NCBI RefSeq assembly: GCF_022836495.1
Contig: NZ_BQXM01000005.1
Location: 110,417-174,416 of the forward strand
From: Desulforhabdus sp. TSK
Lineage (GTDB): Bacteria > Desulfobacterota > Syntrophobacteria > Syntrophobacterales > Syntrophobacteraceae
Length of the DNA: 64,000 nucleotides
Direction of reading: 5' to 3'
Numbering within the stretch: the first letter of the stretch is position 1; each line of letters opens with the position of its first letter. Of the stretch, positions 26,364 to 35,694 are shown in pieces. The notes under the pieces are model-generated. The model had not been told where the DNA came from. It worked only from the letters and a program-made list of their open reading frames with translations, and ran no database searches. A program made the position numbers and the translations under genes.

Positions 26364-27065
26364 TCACGGATTTTGGGGCCCCTTTGCCTTACGCTTCTCG
26401 ATGGCCTTTACGACGTAGGGATATACCGTTTTGGTGATGATTTCATACCCCCTGGCCGTGGGATGAATGGTGTCCGCCTGGTTCAATTCCGGTTCTCCCG
26501 CCACTCCCTCCAGGAAAAAGGGAATGAGGATCACCCCGTGCTTCTGGGCGACCCGCGGATAGATAGCGTTGAAGGCATCCGTGTATTCCTTGCCCAGATT
26601 TCGAACGATCTGCATTCCTGCCAGCACGACGGTCGCGCCACTCTCATGAAGGATACGGACGGTTTCGTCGATGTTTTTTTCCACCAGGACCGGGTCGATT
26701 CCCCGAAATCCGTCGTTTGCTCCTGTTTCCAGGATCACGATATCCGGCTTCAGCGTCAGAATCCACTGCACACGGGACAATGCGCCGCTGCTGGTTTCTC
26801 CGCTGATGCCCGCATTGACGACCCGGCAGGCGTATCCGTCGACAGCCAGTTGCTTTTGCAGGAGGGCGGGATAGGCCTCGCTTTCGGAAATACCGTAGCC
26901 CGCCGTGAGGCTGTTCCCCATGGCGACAATCACTCCCTCACCCTTCGGAGTGTTCCGTTGAGACCCGGCCTCGAGCACCCCGGCCCCGCTGGCGTGGGCA
27001 CCCAGGCCAAGCACCAGCAGGCAGGTCGACAGAACGAGGCTCAGCAAGATTAATCGCTTTGTCAT
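26364..27065 (-). CDS. tesA: SGNH/GDSL hydrolase, TesA-like thioesterase/lysophospholipase
   Basis: 233 residues with a signal peptide (about 1-26), so periplasmic. SGNH blocks are visible: block I MGNSLTAGYG (nucleophile Ser), block II NAGISGET, block III GANDGFRG, and the C-terminal catalytic Asp/His in ADTIHPTARGY. Block I reads GNSL instead of the usual GDSL; the nucleophile is kept. TesA of E. coli hydrolyses acyl-CoA, lysophospholipid and aryl esters. The start lies at the end of the YbbP-like permease gene with GGAGG upstream. The tesA-ybbA-ybbP grouping matches E. coli gene order, supporting the call. Confidence 0.85.
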   Translation of the reverse strand: MTKRLILLSLVLSTCLLVLGLGAHASGAGVLEAGSQRNTPKGEGVIVAMGNSLTAGYGISESEAYPALLQKQLAVDGYACRVVNAGISGETSSGALSRVQWILTLKPDIVILETGANDGFRGIDPVLVEKNIDETVRILHESGATVVLAGMQIVRNLGKEYTDAFNAIYPRVAQKHGVILIPFFLEGVAGEPELNQADTIHPTARGYEIITKTVYPYVVKAIEKRKAKGPQNP

Positions 27066-27068
27066 GGA

Positions 27069-29564
27069 TTATTCCTCCGTCTGTTCTCTCAAAAAGATGA
27101 CCGGTTTCTGCCTGAGAATAGAAATGGATGAAACCAGCCCAACCGCCACCACCAGGGCGAGCGTTGAAAAAATCATGAGCAGGCTCCACAGGGGGAAGGG
27201 ATGGTAGGCGATGTCGAAGATCCACCGGGAGATCGTCCAGCTTCCCGCCTGGGAGAGGAGCAGGGCGATGAGGGCGCTCAACAATCCCAAAATCCCGTTT
27301 TCCAGGGTGAGCACTTTCAGGATGAAGCTTCTTCGCGCTCCGAGGATCTTGAAGTAGACGGTTTCCTGTGTGCGGACAAACCGAGTGGCCAGTACGGAGC
27401 TCACGAGGATGAGGACCCCGGCGATGATGCTGAAGAGAGTGAAAAAGCGTGTGATGCCCGAAAGCTTTCCCAGGATTCTGGCAAAAACCTGGACGGTCTC
27501 CGTGAGATCGATGACACTGACGTTGGGAAAGGAGGCGACCATCCTGTTTTGAATGGCGGATATCTCGCGGGGCGGAAGGCGCACAGCGGTGAAAACCGTT
27601 TGAGGCGCAGCCTTCAGAACCTTTTCCTGAAAAACGAAATAAAAAAAGGGCTGAATGAATTCCTTCGTGCGTGTTCGGATGCTCACGACGGTCGTATCCA
27701 GGGGGACTCCCTGGATATTGAAGGCAATGCGATCTCCCATTTTGATGCCGTTGGCTTCCGCGAACGTATCGAGGACCGAGACCTGCACGCCCTCTACGCC
27801 TGTACGAAAGAGGCTTTCCCCCTGGAGAAGGGCTTCATCCTTCAACAGATAATCCCGGTAGGTGAGGTTGAACTCCCTGGCGAGGTTGTCTCCCCGCCGC
27901 TGCCATTCCCGGGCCACATCGACCGGTTCTCCATTGATGGAACGAATGCGGCCCCGCACCACCGGGTAGTATTCCGCCTGGATTCCCAATTCCCTGGAAA
28001 AGGCTTCCAACTGCGATGTCTGAATGTCAAGGAAAAAGACATTGGGAGCGTCCTCCGGGTAGGACTGGATGAAATTGGCGTCCAGGTTTTTATCTAGCAG
28101 TGTGATGGAAAAGATGACCGAAAGTGATGCGGTCAGTGTGACGATAACGGCTTTGGTGGCGTTGCGGGGGCGGAAAAGCCCTTTGAAAGCCTGCCGCAGA
28201 GGGAGGGATTTTATTTTTCTTTTCCGGATGGAGAGAAGCACGGCCTCGCTCAGGAGTGTTGCGAGAGCGATGAGGACGCCGACTCCCGAAATGAAATAGA
28301 GCCCAATCCTGACATCCCGGAGCTGCCAGAGGATCATTGCCGCAAAAACCAGCACCACTCCAAGAACTGTCAGGTAAAAAGGGAGTCCGCGCCGATTGCC
28401 GGTTTCTTCCTTCCTGAAAATGACGGCAGGTTTGAGGTCTCGCAGTCGGTAGAGGGGCAGGGAGGTGAAAATGGCCACGGCGAAGACCCCCAGAAAAAAA
28501 CCCTTCAAAACGGCCCATCCCGAAATGCCCGTACGGATGTTCTGGGGGAGCAGGCCCTGGAACACGAAGGGAAGGAAATTCTGGAGGAAAAAACCCAGGA
28601 GGACACCCAATACCGTTCCCGCCAACCCCAAAAGACACAGCACCACAATGAACTGCAGAGTGATGAACCGATTGGTGGCGCCCACCGCCTTCATGATGGC
28701 GACGGTCTTTTCCTTCTCCTGGAGAAAGGCAGTGACGGCGCTCTGAATGCCGATTCCGGCCAGGAGCAGGGTGAAGATGGCGATGAGGTCCAGGAAAAAC
28801 AGAAAATTATCGAAAAAACGCTTGATGCGTGAACCCGCTGTCCGGTAGGTGTCGACCCTCTCCCGGTCCGGCGTCGCCACGTCGCGCAGTTCGGCCGCCA
28901 GTCGGTCGACGTTCCCGGGGTCCTGGACCTTGAGGAGATACAGGTGGTCCACCCGGCTTCCCTTCTGGACCAGATTCAGAGCTTCGAGGTCCCTGCTCGA
29001 AACGAATACGCGTGGTCCCAGGGAGAAAAAGTTTACCGGTCGGTCGGGTTCATGGAGGACAACATCGGCGATCATGAGGGTCGCCTCGCCCACGTTCAGG
29101 GTGTCTCCCGCCTGGAGGTGCAGGCGGTCCAGAACTCCCTGTTCAACGATGATATTTCCCTGGGTCAGCACTTTTTCCAAGGGGCGTTGAGACTTCAGCT
29201 CGACAGCACCGTAAAAGGGGTAGCCCGGTTCCACGATCTTGAGATCCACCAGGAGGGAGTCTTTGTCTCCTGCGGTGCGGACGACGGAATAAAGATCGTA
29301 GACCCTGGCCGCCTGAATAAGTCCCTGTTTCACCAGGGATCCTACTGCATCATCCAATGTGGGTGAGAAATCGTAATGGGAGTGGATGATGATATCGCCC
29401 GCATGGAGGGTTCGAGCATCCATGAGCATGGATTCATTCACGCTGCGACTGAAGCTGTCCAGGGCGATGAGGGTGACCATGGAGAGCACGACACAGAGCA
29501 CGAACACTACGGTCTGCTGTCTCGAACGGGTGAGCTGACGCCGGATAAAAGATTTATGAAACAT
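27069..29564 (-). CDS. ybbP: ABC transporter permease, FtsX/YbbP family
   Basis: About 831 residues from ATG 29564, which overlaps the ATPase stop region by 11 bases; ATG 29585 is an alternative. It has an N-terminal transmembrane helix, a large periplasmic domain, an FtsX-type four-helix core (about residues 255-410), a second helix group, another periplasmic domain and a final FtsX core (SGITRFFTLFSIIAG...ARRSFILKVLTLENG). This duplicated layout is that of YbbP/MacB-LolC relatives, which work with a LolD-like ATPase on lipids, lipoproteins or envelope stress. The partner ATPase is immediately upstream and TesA immediately downstream. Confidence 0.88.
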   Translation of the reverse strand: MFHKSFIRRQLTRSRQQTVVFVLCVVLSMVTLIALDSFSRSVNESMLMDARTLHAGDIIIHSHYDFSPTLDDAVGSLVKQGLIQAARVYDLYSVVRTAGDKDSLLVDLKIVEPGYPFYGAVELKSQRPLEKVLTQGNIIVEQGVLDRLHLQAGDTLNVGEATLMIADVVLHEPDRPVNFFSLGPRVFVSSRDLEALNLVQKGSRVDHLYLLKVQDPGNVDRLAAELRDVATPDRERVDTYRTAGSRIKRFFDNFLFFLDLIAIFTLLLAGIGIQSAVTAFLQEKEKTVAIMKAVGATNRFITLQFIVVLCLLGLAGTVLGVLLGFFLQNFLPFVFQGLLPQNIRTGISGWAVLKGFFLGVFAVAIFTSLPLYRLRDLKPAVIFRKEETGNRRGLPFYLTVLGVVLVFAAMILWQLRDVRIGLYFISGVGVLIALATLLSEAVLLSIRKRKIKSLPLRQAFKGLFRPRNATKAVIVTLTASLSVIFSITLLDKNLDANFIQSYPEDAPNVFFLDIQTSQLEAFSRELGIQAEYYPVVRGRIRSINGEPVDVAREWQRRGDNLAREFNLTYRDYLLKDEALLQGESLFRTGVEGVQVSVLDTFAEANGIKMGDRIAFNIQGVPLDTTVVSIRTRTKEFIQPFFYFVFQEKVLKAAPQTVFTAVRLPPREISAIQNRMVASFPNVSVIDLTETVQVFARILGKLSGITRFFTLFSIIAGVLILVSSVLATRFVRTQETVYFKILGARRSFILKVLTLENGILGLLSALIALLLSQAGSWTISRWIFDIAYHPFPLWSLLMIFSTLALVVAVGLVSSISILRQKPVIFLREQTEE

Positions 29565-30279
29565 GGTGCTGCTCGCTGAAGCCATCCCGACCGCCCTGAT
29601 GACTGCCGAGGCCGTGAGCGGCAATCCTGCCGTCCTTCAGGAAAATGATGCGGTCGGATGTTCGAGCGATTTCCTGGCTGTGGGTCACCAGGATCAGGGT
29701 GGCCCGGCGCTCTTTCTGGAGCTCCAGGAGCAGGTCCAGGATGGCCTTGCCGTTGGAGGAATCAAGATTTCCCGTCGGCTCGTCGGCAAAAACGATTTTG
29801 GGGTTGTTGATGAGGGCCCGGCAGATGGCCACCCGCTGTCGCTCGCCTCCTGAAAGCTGATGGGGAAAATTGCCGGCCCGGTCCAGCAATCCCACTCGCC
29901 GCAGCAGAATGTTCGCTTTTTCTTCGGCGTCGTGGTCGTGCCTTAGCTCGGCGGGGAACATGACGTTCTCTATTGCCGTAAGGGAAGGAACCAGGTGGAA
30001 AGACTGGAAGACGAAGCCGATGGACGTGTTGCGGAGGGGGGCGAGCTCCTCTTCCTTGAAGTCCGTAATGTCTATACCTTCCAGGAGGATGCGGCCGGAA
30101 GTGGGCTTGTCGAGCCCTGACAGGAGGGTAAGGAGCGTGGTTTTCCCGCTTCCGCTGCTGCCTTGAATGACGAGGAACTCTCCCTCCGCCACGGCAACGG
30201 ACACCCCGTCCAAAACGCAGATCTCACGATCTCCCAAGCGATAGGTTTTTGTGAGTTGCTGTGCTTCAAGAATGGTCAT
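29554..30279 (-). CDS. ybbA: ABC transporter ATPase, LolD/YbbA family
   Basis: 241 residues, cytoplasmic. Walker A GSSGSGKTT (about 41-49), Q-loop FVFQSFHLVP, signature LSGGERQRVAICRAL, Walker B KIVFADEPTGNLD and H-loop VTHS are all intact. It is typical of the MacB/LolD class that drives mechanotransmission through FtsX-type permeases. A GGAGGTGCC site precedes the ATG. It overlaps the permease gene by 11 bases, and the three-gene unit ybbA-ybbP-tesA appears to be one operon. The transported or extracted substrate is unknown. Confidence 0.93.
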   Translation of the reverse strand: MTILEAQQLTKTYRLGDREICVLDGVSVAVAEGEFLVIQGSSGSGKTTLLTLLSGLDKPTSGRILLEGIDITDFKEEELAPLRNTSIGFVFQSFHLVPSLTAIENVMFPAELRHDHDAEEKANILLRRVGLLDRAGNFPHQLSGGERQRVAICRALINNPKIVFADEPTGNLDSSNGKAILDLLLELQKERRATLILVTHSQEIARTSDRIIFLKDGRIAAHGLGSHQGGRDGFSEQHHVS

Positions 30280-30718
30280 GGCACCTCCGTGGAGATCGCA
30301 GGGGCCTCGTGAGGATAACCGGATATTGTGGAATGTCGGAAAGTCCCCCGCTCCGGATCCGGCATGCCGAATGGTATCCCCATTGATTCATTTTGAAAAT
30401 CTTCTTGCTCTTTGGCATGCTGTTTCCGGTTGTGCATCGAAGTCGTTGTCGGCTCTGCAGAATCTCACTTTTTGGGCATAAAGTATAACACTTTCTTTTC
30501 CCGAGCTTCCAGCTATTCCACCGGATATCCATGGCACGGCCGCGCAGTTTATAGCCTTGTTGGACAATAAATGGGAAAAATTATGCCCGCGATTCCGAAG
30601 CCCTCGGCAAAATCGGGTGTCCAATCCAGGATTTTTTTCCTTTCTTTAACTCCCCGTCACGCTTACAAAGAGATTACTGATGGAACAATTATGACAAGAA
30701 GCAAGGAAGGGGGGCTGC
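30280..30718. other. Divergent intergenic region between ybbA and the phosphofructokinase gene
   Basis: No gene or confident promoter is seen. Bases 30560-30600 are AT-rich with TTGGAC/TTATGC-like boxes 15 apart. The final 20 bases carry the AAGGAAGGGG ribosome-binding site for the kinase. Confidence 0.45.
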
Positions 30719-31819
30719 ATGAGCAAGAAGAAAATCGGCATTTTGACTGGGGGGGGCGACTGTCCTGGATTGAACGCGGTCATCCGCGGCGTCACTAAAT
30801 GCGCCATCAATGAACATGGCATGGAGGTGATCGGGTTCCACGACGGATTTTTGGGACTCATTGAAAAGCGGTTCAGCCTTTTGAGCTTCGAGAGCGTGTC
30901 CGGGATCCTTACCCAGGGCGGAACCATCCTCGGCTCGGACAACAAGGCGAATCCCTTTGAGTTTACCGTGACGGAGTGCAACGAGCCGGTCAAGGTGGAT
31001 GTATCCGAGCAGTGCATGGAGCTGTATGAGGATCTCGGACTCGATGCCTTGATTTGTGTCGGCGGGGACGGCACCATGACCATTGCGGGGTTGCTCGCTG
31101 AGAAAGGCGCCAAAATTGTGGGATTACCCAAAACCATCGACAAGGACATCGAAGGAACGGACATCACCTTTGGATTCGATTCGGCGCGGGCCATTGCCAC
31201 GGAAGCACTGGACCGGGTGCATACCACCGCCCAGTCCCATCACCGGGTGCTGCTGGTGGAAATCATGGGAAGAAATGCCGGCTGGCTCACCCTGGAATCC
31301 GGGATAGCAGGCGGTGCCGATGTCATTCTCATCCCGGAGATTCCATACGATATCAAAGAAATCACCAGCATGATTCGAAAAAGGAGTCACTTCGGCCGAC
31401 GCTTCAGCATCATTGCAGTGGCTGAAGGTGCCCTGCCTGCAGGGGGGAAGCAGACGATCAAGCGCATCGTGGAAGACAGTCCCGATCCGGTGCGTTTGGG
31501 AGGAGTCAGCCACGTCATTGCCGACCAATTGGAAAAAGAAACGGGCATTGAGTGCCGTGTTGCTATCCTGGGCCACGTGCAGAGGGGAGGTTCTCCATCG
31601 CCGAGCGACCGGTTGCTGGGGACCCAATTGGCCGTGAAAGCCATGGACCTCGTCGCCACGGGACAATTCAATCACATGGCAGCCCTGAATGGAACCCAAA
31701 TGGTGGCGGTGCCTCTGAAAGATGTGGCTGGGAGGCAGCGGCTGGTGCCCCTGGATTCCCCCCTCATCAGGACGGCGCTTTCCGTAGGGACCAGTTTTGG
31801 CGCCAAATTGAATGCCTGA
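30719..31819 (+). CDS. pfk: 6-phosphofructokinase, mixed-substrate group III
   Basis: 366 residues. It phosphorylates fructose 6-phosphate in glycolysis, or runs reversibly when PPi-linked. The phosphoryl-donor signature reads GGDGT (115-119), with the Gly that permits ATP, while the catalytic loop reads PKTIDKD (137-143), with the Lys usual in PPi-dependent enzymes. That Gly/Lys combination defines the mixed-substrate group III. Other hallmarks are GGGDCPGLNAVIRG, EIMGRNAGW and the GHVQRGGSPS allosteric-loop segment. A strong AAGGAAGGGG site precedes the ATG. The donor in vivo (ATP, PPi or both) cannot be decided from sequence. Confidence 0.92.
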   Translation: MSKKKIGILTGGGDCPGLNAVIRGVTKCAINEHGMEVIGFHDGFLGLIEKRFSLLSFESVSGILTQGGTILGSDNKANPFEFTVTECNEPVKVDVSEQCMELYEDLGLDALICVGGDGTMTIAGLLAEKGAKIVGLPKTIDKDIEGTDITFGFDSARAIATEALDRVHTTAQSHHRVLLVEIMGRNAGWLTLESGIAGGADVILIPEIPYDIKEITSMIRKRSHFGRRFSIIAVAEGALPAGGKQTIKRIVEDSPDPVRLGGVSHVIADQLEKETGIECRVAILGHVQRGGSPSPSDRLLGTQLAVKAMDLVATGQFNHMAALNGTQMVAVPLKDVAGRQRLVPLDSPLIRTALSVGTSFGAKLNA

Positions 31820-31872
31820 ACAAAAACGTTCGTCAAGACAAACTATACGCATTGAGGATTGAAATCTTCATC

Positions 31873-31935
31873 TTTGTAGGAGCGGCATCCTGCCGCGACG
31901 GTAAGCCAGTCGCGGCAGGATGCCGCTCCTACAAA
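31873..31935. repeat. REP-like element: perfect 27-bp inverted repeat
   Basis: Bases 31873-31899 and 31909-31935 are exact reverse complements around a 9-base spacer. The arm contains GTAGGAGCGGCATCC. A partial copy is at 2261-2306. It resembles the REP family of dispersed extragenic palindromes. Confidence 0.85.
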
Positions 31936-32106
31936 AAACCGGGATTCATCCACTCTAAAATTTTATACCTCACGAAGTACATTTATTCAGGGGTGGCAGA
32001 GGGTCTGGGCTACTCCTGCCCTTCGAAGGTTCGGTGCAGATACCGATCTCTGAGCACGAGCCGGCGGCTGCATAAAGTGTCAATCTCAGAGCCTTTGAAC
32101 AGAGAG

Positions 32107-32134
32107 TTGACGCCGGCGGTGGTTGGGATATGAT
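32107..32134 (+). promoter_or_regulatory. Sigma-70-type promoter for the stress-protein gene
   Basis: TTGACG (32107-32112), a 16-base spacer, then TATGAT (32129-32134); 68 bases upstream of the chosen start. Confidence 0.55.
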
Positions 32135-32202
32135 ATTTATTAAAGTTTATCATCCTTTCTCACCACTGCGCAGCGCATCTTTTGACCAAAGGAGGAATGA
32201 AA

Positions 32203-32625
32203 ATGTTTAAGAAAATTCTTTTTCCCACAGACTTTTCGGACATCTCCAAGAAGGCTCTGGAGCATATCAAACAATTGAAAGCGGCCGGTGCTGAGGAGGT
32301 GGTCGCACTGCATGCCATCGATGATCGAACCCTCATCGAGGCTGGCTACGTCGACTCAATTCTGGAGCAGTTGAAGGACCAATCGCAAAAGAGCATGACC
32401 GACCTGGCCAGGGAATTGGAGGATGCCGGACTGAGGGTCCAGACCTTCGTCCGGGTCGGGGTTCCCTTCGCGCAGATCCTGGCCATGGAGAAGGAAATCG
32501 GTGATTTCTCCCTTGTGGTCATGGGCTCTCATGGAAAGAGCAACATTCTGGATGCGCTGATGGGCTCCGTTGCCGAAAAAGTCGTTCGTAAATGCAAGGC
32601 GCCCATTCTCATCGTCAAACGGTGA
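32203..32625 (+). CDS. Universal stress protein (UspA family)
   Basis: 140 residues from ATG 32203, seven bases after AAAGGAGG; the ATG at 32197 is too close to that site and 32182 precedes it. KILFPTDFSDIS gives the nucleotide-site Asp, and GSHGKSNILDALMGSVAEKV is the glycine loop G-2x-G-9x-G-S, so ATP binding is likely. It is a single-gene unit behind its own sigma-70-type promoter, unlike the sigma-54-linked copies. Its role is general stress protection, inferred from the family. Confidence 0.9.
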   Translation: MFKKILFPTDFSDISKKALEHIKQLKAAGAEEVVALHAIDDRTLIEAGYVDSILEQLKDQSQKSMTDLARELEDAGLRVQTFVRVGVPFAQILAMEKEIGDFSLVVMGSHGKSNILDALMGSVAEKVVRKCKAPILIVKR

Positions 32626-32759
32626 GGCGTCCTTTTCCTTCAGACTCATGCACGTCATGGACGGCAGGAGCAAAAAGGCTCCGCCGTCCCGGCGACTTCC
32701 AGCAGGAATGCATCGCCCTCCCTTCAAAGCAAGGGCATTTCCTCCGATTTTCCATCGTC

Positions 32760-33467
32760 TTAGACATCTCCGCTCCTTCGGCTGAATTTTTTGACGACTA
32801 CGGGAATTAGAAATGAAGCGGCAAAAAGGCCGAAAAGGGATAGCACTTTGAGGGAAAAAAGCTCCTGCCAGTTACCTGACATCCAAATTTGCCGCAGAGT
32901 CCCGAAGAGTGAGCTGAAGACGAAGGTTTCAACGGAAATGCCCAGGGCGGTTCCAATGAAGTAGTCCCAAAAGCTGATTTTGCTCAGTCCCATCCCGAAG
33001 TTCACTGGAGCAAAGGGGGAATACATGAGGCGGAGGTAGAGGACTGTGGCAAAGCCATTGCGGGCGATGGCTTCATCGTATTTCCTCAGCCAGGGTCCCC
33101 CTACCGACGCAATGAACCCACGCCCGAGGTAGCGTGCGATACAAAATCCCACTGTAGCCCCGCACAGAGCGCCTGCCATGAGATAGAGGAATCCCCAGTA
33201 AGGCCCGAAAAGAGCGGCTCCGAGGGCCATGAAAACCGTGGCGGGGACAAAAAGAGTGACGCCCACCGTATAAATGAGAAGAAAAACGGCAGGCGCCCAA
33301 AAACCGGCGCTGTCTACGAACGCGGTCAGAACCTCACCGTCGAGATAGTGACGAGCTGGGGTATGGCGAACGGTGATGTAGGCCGTCAGGATGAGGGCGA
33401 AAAGTATAAACGCTTTCAAAAAAGTGCTTCGACGGTTTTCAACGGGTCGGCACGAGGTCATTTCCAT
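32760..33467 (-). CDS. TVP38/TMEM64 (DedA-superfamily) membrane protein
   Basis: 235 residues from ATG 33467, with AAGGAAG upstream. Five or six hydrophobic segments surround the family core: VPATVFMALGAALFGPYWGF, the GxxxG-rich ALCGATVGFCIARYLGRGF, and LRLMYSPFAPVNFGMGLSKI. Relatives are YdjX/YdjZ and the SNARE-associated/DedA superfamily, linked to lipid scrambling or membrane homeostasis. It is downstream of rpiA on the same strand (100-base gap). The specific function is unknown. Confidence 0.85.
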   Translation of the reverse strand: MEMTSCRPVENRRSTFLKAFILFALILTAYITVRHTPARHYLDGEVLTAFVDSAGFWAPAVFLLIYTVGVTLFVPATVFMALGAALFGPYWGFLYLMAGALCGATVGFCIARYLGRGFIASVGGPWLRKYDEAIARNGFATVLYLRLMYSPFAPVNFGMGLSKISFWDYFIGTALGISVETFVFSSLFGTLRQIWMSGNWQELFSLKVLSLFGLFAASFLIPVVVKKFSRRSGDV

Positions 33468-33567
33468 GAAGCTTCCTTTACATGGAGCGCATCGCTTCGC
33501 GAGCGCCAGGCAGGATGTCCTTGAGCTGTGGGGTTCATCATGTTTCCTCATCCATCCGGGGTGATCT

Positions 33568-34263
33568 TTATCTCGTGAGCCGACGCACCCCGTTGGAGCA
33601 GCCAACGATGACTTCCGAGGCCAGGCTGAGGAAAAGACCGTGCTCTACGATGCCGGCGCGCCCCTTGATGCGGACGGCGAGAGCTGCGGGATCCGTGATG
33701 GGGCCAAAGTTACAGTCCAGAATGAGGTTGTTTTGATCCGTCCGGATGGGACTGCCCGAGGCATCGCGACGCAGCCGCACACGGGCGCTCAGACTTTCGA
33801 GATAATCGGCCTGAGACCGCCAGCCGAAGTCGATGACCTCTACGGGGACGGCCCAGCGCATCCCCAGCGTCGGCGAGAGCTTCGTTTCATCCACGATGAT
33901 GATTTCCCGTCGGCTGGCTTCCGCCAGGATTTTTTCCTGCAAAAAAGCACCGCCTCCCCCTTTGATGAGATTCAGCTGTGGATCGACCTCATCCGCGCCG
34001 TCGATGGTGAGATCCACGACGGGATGTTCATCCAGCGTGCTGAGAGGGATGTCCAGGCGCTGTGACTCCTGGATCATCAGGGTCGAACAGGGCACAGCCA
34101 CTATGCTCTGGAGCCGGCCATCTTTCAAATGAGACGCCAGGCAATGAAGCGCTTCCATGGCGGTACTGCCATGGCCGATTCCCACGACCATACCGCTTTC
34201 GATGCATTCCACCGCTTTGATGGCGGCCTTCCGTTTCAGCTCTTGATTCGAATCCTTGTGCAT
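33568..34263 (-). CDS. rpiA: Ribose-5-phosphate isomerase A
   Basis: 231 residues from ATG 34263; longer frames upstream lack homology. It interconverts ribose 5-phosphate and ribulose 5-phosphate in the non-oxidative pentose phosphate pathway. Signature stretches are VGIGHGSTAMEAL (phosphate loop), DLTIDGADEVD (catalytic Asp residues), LIKGGGGAFLQEKI and the catalytic Lys in IIVDETKLS. Length is typical (about 220-235). The usual GTGSTA here reads GHGSTA. The ribosome-binding site is weak. TVP38 follows on the same strand. Confidence 0.95.
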   Translation of the reverse strand: MHKDSNQELKRKAAIKAVECIESGMVVGIGHGSTAMEALHCLASHLKDGRLQSIVAVPCSTLMIQESQRLDIPLSTLDEHPVVDLTIDGADEVDPQLNLIKGGGGAFLQEKILAEASRREIIIVDETKLSPTLGMRWAVPVEVIDFGWRSQADYLESLSARVRLRRDASGSPIRTDQNNLILDCNFGPITDPAALAVRIKGRAGIVEHGLFLSLASEVIVGCSNGVRRLTR

Positions 34264-34550
34264 ACCTGTTGGCGTCCACCTCAAAAGGTTTGGATGAAAA
34301 ACGCTTCCGCATCGTCCTCTGCAGAAGCTTGTTCTGGAGATGACCGTAATTTCGCTGTCTCGTGAGGACTCAAATGCTCCGGAGCCTGTCGGCGCCAGCT
34401 GTCCTTTCGCTTTTTTTGTATTTGAAGTATTGTGCTCATATTTGTGGTGCAAAGCAAGTACTCATGTGATGATGATAAGCCTGGAATGGGAGTTTAACCT
34501 TTTGATCCCATTAAATTTCAAAAACATTTTCTGATGGAGGAAGGCAGATC

Positions 34551-35678
34551 ATGTCCAATCTTTTCGATGCCATGCGCATCTCCAGTCTCTCCCTGAAGAA
34601 TCGTTTCGTGCGTTCCGCCACCTGGGAAGGAATGGCGGCAGAAGATGGTTCCTGCACTCAAAAGCTTACCGATTATATGGTGCAGCTCGTGGAAGGAGGA
34701 GTCGGTTTGATCATTTCCGGGCATGCGTATGTCAGCCGCGAGGGACAGGCAGGACCCGGGCAGCTCGGGATTTATGACGACGCTCTGATACCCGCTCTGG
34801 CGAGCATGACGGCTGCCGTCCACCACGCCGGCGGCAAAATAGCCCTCCAACTGGCGCATGCCGGCTGTAACGCCGCAGAGGCGCTGACAGGTCTGCCCCC
34901 GCTCGGCCCCTCCGTCTGGGAGGGAGAAAAGGGGTCTCGTGGCCGGGAAGCCACCCTGGAAGACATTTCCCGCCTTGTCCATGCCTTCCGTCAGGCAGCC
35001 GAGCGGGCAAAGAGGGCCGGTTTCGATGCCGTCCAGATCCACAGCGCCCATGGCTATTGTTTGAGCCAGTTCCTGTCTCCCTTTTACAATAAAAGACAGG
35101 ATGCCTATGGCGGAAGCATCGAAAACCGGGCGCGCATTGTCCTGGAAGTCTACGACAGCATACGCAAAGCCGTAGGCCCCGACTTTCCGGTGCTCATCAA
35201 GATGAATGCCCAGGACTTTGTGGAAGGAGGCCTGAGCGCCGAGGAAATGGTCCGCGTGGCTTCCCTCCTGGAACAGGCCGGGATGGATGCCGTCGAGTTG
35301 AGTGGAGGAACCGCTCATTCCGGGGCAAAGCTCAGTCCCGTGCGGGTAGGGAAGCTGGAATCACCGGACAAAGAGGTTTACTACCGGCAGGAAGCCCGCC
35401 TGTTCAAGGAAAAGATCCGAATACCCCTCATGGTTGTGGGGGGCATCCGGTCCTACGAGGTGGCTGCAAAGCTCGTGGAGGAGGGACTGACGGACTTCGT
35501 CTCCCTTTCGCGCCCTCTCATCCGCGAACCGCACCTCGTCAACCGGTGGAAATCGGGCGATACCCGCAAGTCGACCTGCCTTTCGGATAACCAGTGCTTC
35601 AAACCGGCCATGACCGGGAAAGGCCTCTACTGCGTCGTGGAAGCGAAGGAAAAGGCCAGGGCGAAGGAAAGTCAGTAA
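34551..35678 (+). CDS. Old yellow enzyme-family NADH:flavin oxidoreductase
   Basis: 375 residues, an FMN-dependent TIM barrel. Family features are the N-terminal LKNRFVRSAT, QLAHAGC, the HSAHGYCLSQFLSP active-site region with its His pair, the NKRQDAYGGSIENRAR motif and late GGIRSYEVAAKLVEEG (phosphate binding). The C-terminus ends with Cys residues (CLSDNQCFKP...GLYC) but lacks the larger Fe-S/flavodoxin modules of 2,4-dienoyl-CoA reductase, so it is a barrel-only ene-reductase type. The substrate, likely an activated alkene or enoyl compound, is unknown. GGAGGAAGG precedes the ATG. Confidence 0.9.
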   Translation: MSNLFDAMRISSLSLKNRFVRSATWEGMAAEDGSCTQKLTDYMVQLVEGGVGLIISGHAYVSREGQAGPGQLGIYDDALIPALASMTAAVHHAGGKIALQLAHAGCNAAEALTGLPPLGPSVWEGEKGSRGREATLEDISRLVHAFRQAAERAKRAGFDAVQIHSAHGYCLSQFLSPFYNKRQDAYGGSIENRARIVLEVYDSIRKAVGPDFPVLIKMNAQDFVEGGLSAEEMVRVASLLEQAGMDAVELSGGTAHSGAKLSPVRVGKLESPDKEVYYRQEARLFKEKIRIPLMVVGGIRSYEVAAKLVEEGLTDFVSLSRPLIREPHLVNRWKSGDTRKSTCLSDNQCFKPAMTGKGLYCVVEAKEKARAKESQ

Positions 35679-35694
35679 ACTATACTTGCTTCGC

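Larger units (their letters stand above)
31820..32202. other. Intergenic stretch with REP element and a sigma-70 promoter
   Basis: It holds the perfect REP-like hairpin at 31873-31935, which may also end pfk transcription, and the promoter at 32107-32134 for the stress-protein gene. No gene is supported. Confidence 0.6.

Noticed and set aside
30532..30546. Sigma-54 promoter before the phosphofructokinase gene (TGGCACGGCCGCGCA)
   Set aside because: The GG and GC elements are nine, not ten, bases apart, and the -12 box does not read TTGC.
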